Shown here: positions 1-11,000 of the stretch, in pieces
Position numbering within the stretch: position 1 is the first letter of the stretch
Layout: every line of letters starts with the position of its first letter
NCBI GenBank assembly: GCA_028673005.1
Contig: CM054115.1
Location: 60,700,907 to 60,764,906, forward strand
Direction of reading: 5' to 3'
Length of the DNA stretch: 64,000 bases
From: Tanypteryx hageni
Taxonomy: Eukaryota; Arthropoda; Insecta; Odonata; Petaluridae
The notes under the pieces: model-generated
Database searches by the model: none
The model's input: only the letters and a program-made list of their open reading frames with translations
Told to the model about the DNA's origin: nothing
Position numbers and translations under genes: made by a program

Positions 1-54
1 AATTTCATCTTGCAAAAATCGAGGGTCATCTTAAATTCAAATACGAAGTGGTAT

Positions 55-480
55 ATTTTTAATGCATCATGGTTAATTCATCATGCATCAATTTATTACA
101 CAACAAACTCGTTCCCCAACAATATATCACATGACAAACTCATCGCTTGTCAATTCATTGCTTGACAAATTCATCACAATACTAATTGGAAGGCGAGACA
201 CCATTACTGGTGTATGGCAGAGGGTTACACTTGCTGGGTTGGGAGTCATCCCCTGCCATACACTATCCAATGTGCCTCACCATGCATAATTTCTTAAGTG
301 AATTGCATTTCATTTTCATATTATTAAAATAAGAAAATTGTTGCTGTGAAAAAGTGTCTCCCTTTACACCAGTCATGGTGACTCGACTTCCAATTTGTCG
401 AGTGATGAATTGATGCATGATGAGTTTATTGTGCGATGTATTTACGCGCAATGAACTAACCATGATGAGTTGTCGTAGAA
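55..480. repeat. Foldback-like imperfect inverted repeat
   Basis: The left half (about 60-225) and the reverse complement of the right half (about 355-475) share CATCATGGTTA, ATGCATCAATT, CTTGACAAATT and ACTGGTGTA segments in the same order. Between them an 11-bp perfect hairpin, GTGTATGGCAG / CTGCCATACAC, occupies 210-220 and 253-263. There is no coding content. It is probably a degraded foldback or MITE-type element; no target duplication was identified. Confidence 0.4.
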
Positions 481-1449
481 CTGTAGGAAGTATGGCTACT
501 TGTTTAATCAATATTTTTTAAACAAATAAAACATAAGATAAAATAATTGTATCTACTAAAATTTTTTATTGCAAACTTACGATCTGGATTTCAATTAATA
601 CAGTATTAATTATTTTAAATCCATTTCAAAATAGTTTTTTTCTCAAACAAATTTTTAACACCATTTCAATTAACCCTAGAACTACCAAGCGATTTTCACT
701 ACCATGGACTATCAAAGGGGGAGCCTCAGAGGCCCACCATCTAAAATACAATAAAAAGTCATAGTAATGTTTCAAACCTATTGATATACATTTAAAAACA
801 TCATAAGAATACAGCTATACAATTTTAGTAATTTATTTTAAATTATATACTCGTATACCTAAGGACAAATATTTACATTAGAACAATTCTTTTACAATCT
901 TCCTCATGTTTTCATGATAAAATTAATATTGCAATAAGAATGTATTTACAGAAATAATAACAAATTGATTAGAAAAATGATTTGATCTGATTCATCTGAC
1001 ACAACAGTTTAAACAAATAGCGCACTTCACACTCTGCTTTCCATACATATGGTGCCCTATAAGTTAGGCTACCTGCGTGTACAGGCATGCAGCCAATGAC
1101 TAAATAATATGCAGAAAATTGAAATATGCATACATTGACGAGAAACTTGGGGTAATTATTTTACATAAGTCTCTGCACAATGTAATAAAATATCCAGACT
1201 TTTCCTTTGTTTACAAAAGAGAAACATACGAAAAAATAAGTTGTGGGCCTTGGAGGTTCCCCCCCTTGGAGAAGGAGGAGAATACCGATCCCATCGAATA
1301 TACGATCAGTTCTCTAGGGTTAATGAACGAACTAATATACCTATAATGAATGTGTTTGAAATATACACTAAATACATTCTGTGAGAAATTTGGTCATAAA
1401 ATCTTTTTTCTGTTTTGACAGTCTGCTAAAAGGGGGGGTGAGTCATTGT
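481..1449. other. AT-rich non-coding sequence, nothing recognised
   Basis: Mostly AT-rich with scattered short open stretches. The longest ATG frame (1119-1346, 75 codons) has no recognisable motif or splice context. It lies either upstream of or inside an intron of the agrin-like gene. Confidence 0.4.
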
Positions 1450-2219
1450 AAATTCAGGGTCATCTTGGATTCCGGTAAATGTGGTAATTTATTGTACTTA
1501 TGCATCACATGGTTTAAATGCATAAAAACAATTTATTTTTTTTATTTTTAAGAAAATGTACAGTAATGTAAATAATGAAGAACACATGAGGATTTAAAAA
1601 TAGAACTTTTATAATGCTACAATTGTTCATATGTGAAGTCTCGTGTCCTAAAAACTATGATTAAAAAGTTCTGAAAAAATAAGTAGTATTCGTATTGTTT
1701 GCTTTGGAAATATAATGATCCTGACTGACATGACCTCTCATCATTTCTTTCTCTGTTATATCCACGATCTTGATTTGAAAACTATAAAAGGAGGTTAGTC
1801 AGGGAAAGTTGGTCTGGGTAACTTTAGGATGGCCAAGCTTTTCATAACATGTATCATGAAATTTATTATATGTACAGTAAAACTCAGTTCTACTGGCAAA
1901 CTCACTTTAATGACATCTTTGGTGTGGAAATGTTCCACATACTGCTGCTAGGTGTCGCCATTGTCATGGTTGATATTTTGTATAGTTAAACTCGTATTAC
2001 ATGTAGTGATGGGTACATCCAGTTGTTTTCATAACCAATTGTCAATTAATAGTTGACAAAAACAATCAGTTTTTTAGATGAAAGTTTCTATTGGTCATAT
2101 GTTTTAGCTGTTAGTGGTCCCATTGAATAGCGCGATTAATGCCATTAAAACAATTGAATTCCTGTAGATGTCATAAATATTTTATACACATCAAGGATAA
2201 ATAATGTTACATGTATTAA

Positions 2220-3189
2220 CCTTTAAATGCAGAGCATACCCATATGGGAATGCAAAATGTGACTGCTTGCTGCCGGCCATACCACCATGGGAACGCTTTG
2301 TTTGGAAGTAGCTTACAGATGTCGTTTTCATCATAGAGGCGTGAAATTTTAAAGGGTTCATTTTTGAGCCATGCTCTCAAGAATAATTGAGGCAACCATG
2401 CTGCTGATTCATCACTGGGGATGGGGATTACCTCCCACCAACTGTAAACAGAGATAAGGGAGAGTGCGGCAGACCCGCCCTTCTCATTTCACATGGGGGA
2501 TAGGATGGCGACTAGCTACAAGGTCAGCCACCATAGTTGGAAGTGGATGAAGAAGCTCTTATTCCACATGTCACAGTCCTCAATAGTTATGTTCTCCTGA
2601 CATCGTCTGGTAGGCAGATGATGCATCGAGAGTTTTGTTTTGCTCTTGTGCTCTTCCCGCTGTTACTTCCCAAAGCGGAAGACCAAGCGGCACAAGCGGG
2701 ACACAATTGCATTGCTTGAAGGCCAAAGAAAACAAACACTGGCCCATAAAGGGATATCGCCTCGCTACCATGTGTGCTCCGAGAGGGAAAAATATACTAT
2801 GTAGAAGTGAAGTGAAGTGCAAAATATGCGATACAGGGCTCTGTACATTTTTGTGCTTTGAGGAGTACCACACCAAAACAATACTTTAGAGTTGTAAAAT
2901 ATATGAAAAAGTAGTGCTAGTTATGTTTTATTATGTGTTTTTATACTTTATATTATAGATTTACTTGGAATTTAGGTGGGTTTTTTTCTTTTCTTTTAGT
3001 ATAAAGGATGTATACCCATTATTACCCAAACAATTTTGCTAAATATTACTTTTTGTTTGACTAATTTATCTCTTATAGTTCAGGAAATAGAAGATTTTAT
3101 TTTATCAAAAGCAAGAAAAATTTAAATAGCCAAAAATAAGTCCAGCAGTGAGATTCACCGTAGGGACATTTAAATCCAGCGTTTAAAGG
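2220..3189 (+). mobile_element. piggyBac-like element, internally deleted, nested in the Tigger-like relic
   Basis: Flanked by TTAA at 2216-2219 and 3190-3193. Terminal inverted repeats CCTTTAAATGC and CCTTTAAACGC. The interior encodes the C-terminal end of a piggyBac transposase: NSYVLLTSSGRQMMHREF (from about 2580), then after a +1 shift KAKENKHWPIKGYR and the Cys-rich end CKICDTGLCTFLCFEEYHTK (to about 2876). The catalytic DDE region is missing, so it is a non-autonomous remnant. Confidence 0.8.
2537..2876 (+). pseudogene. piggyBac transposase C-terminal fragment, frameshifted
   Basis: The first frame gives NSYVLLTSSGRQMMHREF; the next frame continues PSGTSGTQLHCLKAKENKHW and a C-terminal Cys/His ribbon with spacing CxxC...CxxxCFEEYH, the zinc-ribbon that binds piggyBac ends. 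A frameshift lies at about 2640-2690. Only the last quarter of the protein is present, with no catalytic aspartates. Confidence 0.75.
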
Positions 3190-3870
3190 TTAAGATCACA
3201 TTGGCTACAAGAATGAAAAAATATGCCTACACTATTACCTTTTAGCTTCAGGTGATTCAATATGCAAAAACACATGGAAACCAAGCAGCAGAATGTCATT
3301 TTTGTCCACCTCCCACAGAAAAACTTATCTGTGAATGGAGAAAATGAGGAAAAACTGAAGTTGATGGGATAAGAGAAAGTATTCATAGGGTTGGTCTTAA
3401 ATGGCCACAACTAGAGGAGGTATTGCTGTATCGATCAAAATCATTATGAATGCTGCAAAAAGAGTTGCAGAAGGAAAAAGACTAGTTGAGCATACATAGT
3501 GTTATTACCTATGTATTCCATTTATTATTTATTCCATTAAATTAAAATCTCATCTTGCACTTAACTTAAGTAAGTGCTATCAGTAAAAGGTATCTATACA
3601 TGCAACATGTGTGGCACACTCCGACAGCTTAATTAATACTACTACCGAATTCACTCAGGGTACATTTAGCTATACAAGTCCTGAAGAAGTTATTTATGTT
3701 TTTGGTCATCCCTATTTATTTTACGAATGAAGACATGGACCTAATCATGACTGGAAATGATACACAACATATCCCTTTCAAAATGCCTTGGTGAACCAAA
3801 AAACTTTTTTTCCTGAAAAATCTTCTAAAAAATTGGGGTGCGTCTTATATGCCGAAAAATACAGTAATTA

Positions 3871-4861
3871 CTTTCCTTTTAAACATTTACAAGACTCACC
3901 AAATATTCTTTTCAAGTTCTATGATTAATTTTAAATGTAATTTTTTTCATAATTCTGTTTATTATTGTTTATCATACCCATATTAATATATTTCATTAAC
4001 AAAACAAATGAATGTTCGTACAGTAGATGTTTACTTTTTTGTAGAAGAAATATGGTATAACTTGTAAATTATGAAGTTCGTACAGTAGATGTTTACTTTT
4101 TTGTTGAAGAAATACGGTATAACTTGTAAATTATGAATGCTAAATGATGATGTATTTTGCTCAAATTTCATAATTCCATCACTCCATGAAGGGGAATGGA
4201 ATACAGCTGACCTGTGGCCCGAATAGTTAACAAAAACTGCTGCAAACTGCCTAATGAAAATCATACCATTGCATGAATTAAAATTGCATATTATGAGATG
4301 ATACAATAATTTACATCCATTATCTAATGGTATGAAACCTAAGGTGTGCAATACTTCTCAAAAAATGTAATAATATTTAAAAGAAAGGTTTCAGAAGAAA
4401 AGAAGTAATGCTTTCATGCAGCAACAAGAACTTCTTATAAAATATGTTTTTTTCATTATTTCAACATTTGACGAGAATTTAGGTAGTATGGAAAAGGATA
4501 GTAAATCAAAATGATATGAAACAAACCTAATTTATGCTATGCATTTAGCACATATTATTTATACATGTTTCCATTGTAATACAAGTGTTGTATGGTGAGC
4601 CATTCGCTACATCAGCACATTCAATTTAGCAGCATGATTTTAACCTGAGGATGCCAGTAGAAAGAACTTTTAGTGTATTTTTACACATTTCAGAAATTTT
4701 ATCTTGTAAAACAAGTGCAAAAATGCACATTTTGTAAGTATTTCTAAAACCTAATTAAAGGTGGGTGTAATTATTTTTTATGGGATAAGAAGGTAAAAAT
4801 AGCAAAATTTGCAAAAAAAATTATTACCAAATATTTAAAAATATTTAATCACTCTCTCCAG
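3871..4861. other. Intron or upstream AT-rich sequence
   Basis: Contains a direct duplication of about 60 bp: the blocks TTCGTACAGTAGATGTTTAC at 4015-4034 and 4077-4096 are followed by almost the same sequence, TTTTTTGTxGAAGAAATA. No other element is recognised. It ends in the branch/polypyrimidine region of the first agrin-like exon. Confidence 0.4.
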
Positions 4862-5008
4862 CTTGTGGATGTTCCCTACATGGTTCTGTTCGAGAAGATT
4901 GTGAGCAGATGACTGGCCGTTGTGTATGTAAAACTGGTGTTCATGGACAGAAATGCACTCTCTGCTCTAATCCAGGAAGGGTTCTTGGTTCTACAGGATG
5001 TGTCCCAG
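4862..5008 (+). CDS. AGRN: Agrin-like exon: laminin-type EGF module
   Basis: Acceptor CTCTCTCCAG at 4852-4861 and donor CCAG|GTAAAT. Phase 1 in and out, so the exon is a symmetric module. The 49 codons read as a laminin-[12 protein letters not shown] start, then [15 protein letters not shown], then two further cysteines ending in TGCVP. In agrin, laminin-EGF modules sit between the Kazal repeats and the C-terminal LamG region. The phase-1 start proves that coding exons exist upstream, outside the window. Confidence 0.8.
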
Positions 5009-8000
5009 GTAAATAGTTCCTGATTTCTCAAAAATAAACATCTGCTTAACATTTATTGAAGTTATGTTTTATGTTTAAAATATCCATTGAAACCAAATTA
5101 GACATGACAAATATATATAATATAAATCACTAGCGTAATTGCCCGTCAAATATGATGGGTATGCATGGATTAAGTATTAAATTTAAGGAACTTCCCATTT
5201 TTCCTCCTTTTCTCTCTTTCTCTCTCCCATCCTCCTCATTCCCATCCACCCTCTCCCTCTCTCTTCTTCTCTGTGAAAATAGACTTCCTAGTCTCAATCT
5301 CACCCTAATAAACACCATTATCTATCTATCTCTCCCTTTTCTCTGTCTCCCTCCCTCTCCCTCCTCAGTCTCTCTCCACTCTCTCTCCCCTGTCTCTCTC
5401 CTTCTTTCTTTCTTCCTCTGTAATATATTTAAAAAATTTAAGCATGCTTTCCTTACACAATTATAATAAATAAATAATAATATTCCCTCCATCCCTCTTT
5501 CCATCCCTCTTTCCCTCCCTCTGTCTCCCTCCCTTTCTCTCTCTTTCCTTCCCTCCCTCTTTATGCCTCTCTTTTTTCCCACCTCCCCCCTCTGTCATTC
5601 CTTCCTGTCCCAATCCATAGCTCTCCATTTTTTTCTCCAGCTCCCTCTTTATCTCTTTCCTCCTGTTCATTTCTAATTCTACACCTCCCTTACTCTCAAT
5701 GTACCTTCCATTCTATATCCCTTCCTTCCTATCTCCCTCCTCATATCCCCCTCTCTCATGCTCTACATCTACATAGTTGTTTATATAAGCAAAAGAATCC
5801 AAACTAAATCCCAGTCCCATTAGGATTACAGAATTTTGCGAAAAAATCCTATGATAATTTAAGACTATCTATACACTCGTATATATTACACATATGCGGG
5901 TTGAGACAACAATAGATTCTTAAAGTTTAACAATGACGTGGTCGGCAAAGCAACATCCCGTTTAAAAGGCAATATTTTCCCAAAATATGTGATCTAAATG
6001 TTTAATATGAGAGATTTTGAATGGTAGGTGGAAAAAGACGAATAGAATAAAAAACTTCATTAATTTTCCTAAAACATAGTTCAAATTCGAAGATCATATA
6101 TCATTTCTTTCTAATTTGAATTTTCAAAAGAATGAAAGTCTGCACTTTAAAAAGTCGCTTTTTACATGTTATCTTATGGGAAATGGAAATTGCCCCCCTG
6201 GAGTCGAACCCGGGTCTTTTTTAATATGTTTTTTTTGTCATTTAATTTTTATATCTGAATCAAACATTTCTGCAAAATTTCAACCTTCCACCTAATTGGG
6301 AAGTTGGTTAAAAATGCATTAAAATGTGGCATTGATGACATCAGCGTCATACACAAACTAACACATCAAGCTTTTATTATGGTAATAATATTATCCTAAA
6401 GTATAAATTATTAGGAAAAAACAGCATTAGTAATATTAGATATGTAAACTTTGACTCTATTCATGATTATTTTAACTTTTATTAAAAGAATTAAGTTCTA
6501 CAGTAATTTAAATTTAATTTAAAGTCTTAGTTTTTGTGCCATTTAAAAGTTGCAAAGTTTTACAAAATAATTTTAAAACGTGAATTAATGGTATTCTCCA
6601 ATTAATATGGTTGGAAAACTTTTAATCGTCAATCATTCACAAATTAACTCTCTAATTTCATGTCCAACAGAGGGTTCTTTACCAACGGAATCACCAGTGA
6701 GACGCTCCACTGCCTTGCGTTCCACTGCACCTGAGGATGTCGTCAGCTCTCCTCTATACAAGTCTACAAGGCACCTCCTCCTCCCACCTGCTCCACCACC
6801 TCACCATCACCATCATGCTACGCCATACCATGAATTCTCTGGTCCACCTGAAGAGGGCACCATTGATGCTGATAGTGCATTGGGACATCTGCAGACGAGG
6901 CCTGACACTGTAGGTGACCGGTGGGGCAACCGTCAGATGGCTCTGCCAGCTTACCGCCCTACTCCAGCAACGATCATAGCAGATGGCAACGGTATCCTCG
7001 GATTCCGACCCACTGCTGCAGCCGCTTTTCCTTCTTACCAGCACACACGTCTCCTAGGAGATGGATGCATGAGAGATTCAGACTGTTCAGCTGTAGAACA
7101 TGCTGTCTGTGAAGCAGTCTCACTTCCTGGTCCACTTGCAAGGGAAGGAAAGTGTGCCTGCCGAGGTGGATATGCAGAAATGCCCGACAGGAGAGAATGT
7201 TTAGGTAAGAATGATAATATATTGTTTTTAATTAGAGCATGCTCTATACTGTTGCTCATAAACCCATTTAATCAAAAAAAAGTCAAAGAATTTATGCAAA
7301 AAAATCTTCAAGGTCATTAATTGTGATGACATGTTTGAATAATGAGATGGATTACAATTTATATATTTAAGAAAGATATTTCTTCTTATTTATTTTATAT
7401 TCTAAGGAACAAATATAGCTTTAATGCTATGAGTTAATCCATCTGTTAATTTTTATCATATCAAGAAATAGTTATAACCGTTATTATTATTATACCAGTA
7501 TATAGGTACATGTGCTATTGAAGTACGGTTGTATCACGTTACTCATTACTATCTTTGATCTGCTTATTCAACCCTGGTTTTACTACCAAAACCTGTTATT
7601 CTATGATTCATTCCATTTCTTTGTAATTTATGCCTCATTGCCATATCCCAATTTTTTTATGATCAACCTTATTGAGATCCTCATTTGCTTAATATTAGTG
7701 ATGTGTATTTAAGGATAACCAACATTGTAAAAATCATTCACATTTACACGTCTTGAAATATGAGATGATCTGAGACTCTTTACCCATTGCATTGTTCTGG
7801 TAGAATATGCAAGCAAAATGTTCTCGGTTTTTATTTAATGTTAAGTATCTTTGATTGAAATGTAATGCTGTAATGATCCCTCCTCCACTCATCCAGGAAA
7901 AAATTACTGGTTTTAATTTTAGAAAAATGAAAGTTCAACATCAGAGAGAATTAGAAATGTGCATGGAAAAGCTATTTATTGCCATCCTGTTAGAAAAAAG

Positions 8001-11000
8001 TTTGCTTTGTGTTGAGAAATGACTATTGGTATAAAAATGGTATTATAAATCATCTGCAATGGTTTATTGTATTCTCTTTCTTGCAGCTAACACCCCTCCT
8101 ATACACCCAACAGAGGAATTCAGGGCTTGTGCTTCACAACCGTGCCTCAGGGGAGGATCCTGTATTGATCTTCCATCGCCAGCCTCTCTGCCTTCTTCAT
8201 TACCTGCCCCTTCTTCACCACTGCCAATGAGTGAGTTTTATGGACTCGGTGGAAGTTTCCGATGTGTTTGTGATCCTGCTCTAGGTACGGGACCACTTTG
8301 CGCCGATCCTCCAATACCTAAAGGTAATGTTAATGATAGTGCTTCTTAGTGACTACATAATGAGCTATTCATAAATTTCCTATGGTATGATCAATAAATA
8401 TTTTACTCATTGTGGTGGTATTTCTGCATCATATTTTTACAGCTTATGAAATTCCTGCTTTTGATGGACGTTCCTATGTACGCCTAAAAAGGCTCAAAGC
8501 ATACAACAAACTTAGCATTGAAGTTGAATTCAAGACATATGCAAAGGATGGTATTTTACTTTATAATCAGCAAAAGGCAGACGGAACTGGTGATTTTGTC
8601 TCTCTAGCCATTGTTAATGGGTGAGTATTAAGAAAATTAAATCACAAAAAATTTTAATGCATTTAGGTAGTTGAAATATTAATGTATTAGCTCATTTCCT
8701 TTAACAAAGGTGAAATACTCCTTTAGCCAAAACATTATCATTTCCTTTAAATAAAAATGACCACACATCCAAATTGATTTTATGAATAACATGATCTTTT
8801 TTATTGACAGATACGTGGAATTCCGATACAATCTTGGCAATGGGCCTGTTGTTATCCAATCACATGAACGAGTGCACTTGCGTACTTTCCATCGAGCTGT
8901 TGCCAAACGTTACCACCGAGATGGTATGCTACGCCTAGACAATGGAGAAGATGTTGCTGGACAATCCTCAGGTAGCCTGAGAGCCTTAGATCTGCTTGAA
9001 GATGCATATGTTGGTTATGTTCCAACAGAAGAACAAAGGTAAAATTTCACTCCACCAATATTAATAATGTAATAACATCGTATTTCATTACTTTGGTAGT
9101 AATTAATACTTATAAGAATTATAAAGGTATTTATCACACAATATCTAGCCAAAACATTTATTGAACCAATATTTTTATTTCTAGAGTGGAAAAATTCTCA
9201 TTGGGATATTTCTCAGAATCTGTCATGTTTTTTTGTCTCAATTATTTAAGATGAAGGTGATGTAGGATAAATTTTGATGAAAATCAAGAATTGAATAGAG
9301 GGATACCCCACAACATATGCTCGCTCAACAAACTTTCACTATAACACTTATAACATTGATACCTATATTCCCGTATAACATATGTACAGGATGCCAACTT
9401 TGCTGAAGCGTACACAGATGCCAAATCAAATTTCAGCCAATCAGTAGCTGCATACTGTGCACTCTCAGGGACATGCAACCTACGGCACACGAGAGCATTT
9501 TAAATGGCCTGCGACACTTTGTTTAGGATGCAGTCTGTGATATTTAATTTTCTAATAAAAGGAAAAGTTGGTGATGCCTCTAATTGTGAGAAGAAAGTAC
9601 AGAAATCAATTACTTTAGAGGATAAACTAAGTATGATTAGAAAATATGAGAGTGGCATTTCGGTAACTGAAATTGGAGGGTCTATGAACTTTTCTAAATC
9701 AACTGTGAGTACAATACTTAAATAGAAAGACATTATTTTGGAAAATATTAAAGGATTGGCACCAATGTTATCTAAACAAATCTGGCCTAGGAGTACCATT
9801 ATGCTTTTCCTGTGACATAAATCAATACCTACTTTATATGATTTTACACTGATCAAGAGATAATATCAAACTAAATGTGCAAAACGTGGAAATTTATCCT
9901 TGCTGCACAAGGCTCACTTGGTAACAGAATCATCTGTACACCACTTTTACGCGAGAATGCACCTGCTGGACTGCGCTTGTTTTTTGGAGTCCTCATGGTG
10001 CCAAACCACTGTGGATAATACTATTGTTGAATTTCTATTTTATTTTTATTCCATTTCTCCTATGCTATCAGCATTTTATCAAGAATTTTGGATCAAGGAT
10101 TTCAAAACACTTAAATATTTAGCGACTCAAGAAACCAGCCAGTCACAAAACAACTCTGCGACTATCCCAACACTCTTTACATTTTAAACTATTTTATGAA
10201 CTATTGATGTATTAATTAATGCTTTTAGTACTTAATATAACACTTTTGGGGTTTTATTGGCAAAAAAACTCATGTTTAGGCTTGAGTCTGGAATCTAACC
10301 CCCCTTTTAACATGTAATTCCTATACTCACTTAACATACCAAAACCCTGGAATGCATTTATATGTTATAGCAGGGTATGCCTGTATTGATGATATGAATG
10401 AAAAGTATTCTTTTAAGAAAATAAATTCCTTTACTCTATATTAATTTGCATAAATAACATAAGAAATCACATTAATTTTTTCCATCAGGGTATTTGAAAA
10501 TATCGGAACATCTGTGGGTTTGACTGGATGTATTCGCCGCCTTAAAGTTGGAAGAAGAGTGGTTGAGCTACATGAAGGCAGAGATGCTCTTGTTGAAGAG
10601 GCAGTGGGAGTTGCGGAGTGTGGAGAGAATCCATGTGCTGCCCTACCATGTGCTCATGCTGCCACCTGCAGGCCAATTGACACAACACACTTCCTCTGCC
10701 TGTGCCCTCCAGAGTTCACAGGTCTGTTTAGTTCAAAACCCTATGCTAAAAATAGAATAAAAACTAAATGTTTTATTCATAAATAATTGGAATTTGCATT
10801 CATAATGACATCAAAAGATAGCTTTCAGTGCATATTACAAAATATTTTTAATTATTTCAAATCTCTAAATAACTTGAAGATTAACTTTATGAGTTCAAAT
10901 TGTACTAATATACTTGTTACTTCAAACCAGTATTCCCTTTGATCACTAAATAGTTATTTTACATAATATTGAGGGTTTTTGACTATCAAATATTTCTGAT

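Larger units (their letters stand above)
1450..3870 (+). mobile_element. Tigger/pogo-like DNA transposon relic, interrupted by piggyBac
   Basis: The region before 2216 and after 3190 matches a second copy at about 41480-42370 (shared CATATGTTTTAG, GAATAGC and CAAGGATAAATA blocks, then TATGCCTACACT and GTTGGTCTTAAATGGCC). Conceptual translation near 3230-3345 reads YTITF, LQVIQYAKTHGN, EKLICEWRK, which is the psq/Brinker-type DNA-binding domain of pogo-superfamily transposases. A terminal motif GGGGTGCGTCTTATATGCC at 3835-3853 is typical of Tigger-like ends. Many stops: inactive. Outer borders are approximate. Confidence 0.6.

Noticed and set aside
2580..2876. 98-codon minus-strand frame
   Set aside because: It is antisense to the piggyBac C-terminal coding remnant, which has clear family motifs on the plus strand.
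5130..5670. Several overlapping frames of 60-104 codons on both strands
   Set aside because: They lie in the CT-rich tract and encode only Arg/Glu/Lys/Gly or Leu/Ser/Pro runs; low complexity explains them.
6754..7259. Frames of 63-96 codons overlapping the linker exon on both strands
   Set aside because: They are shadows of the coding exon 6671-7204, whose frame is fixed by phase on both sides.
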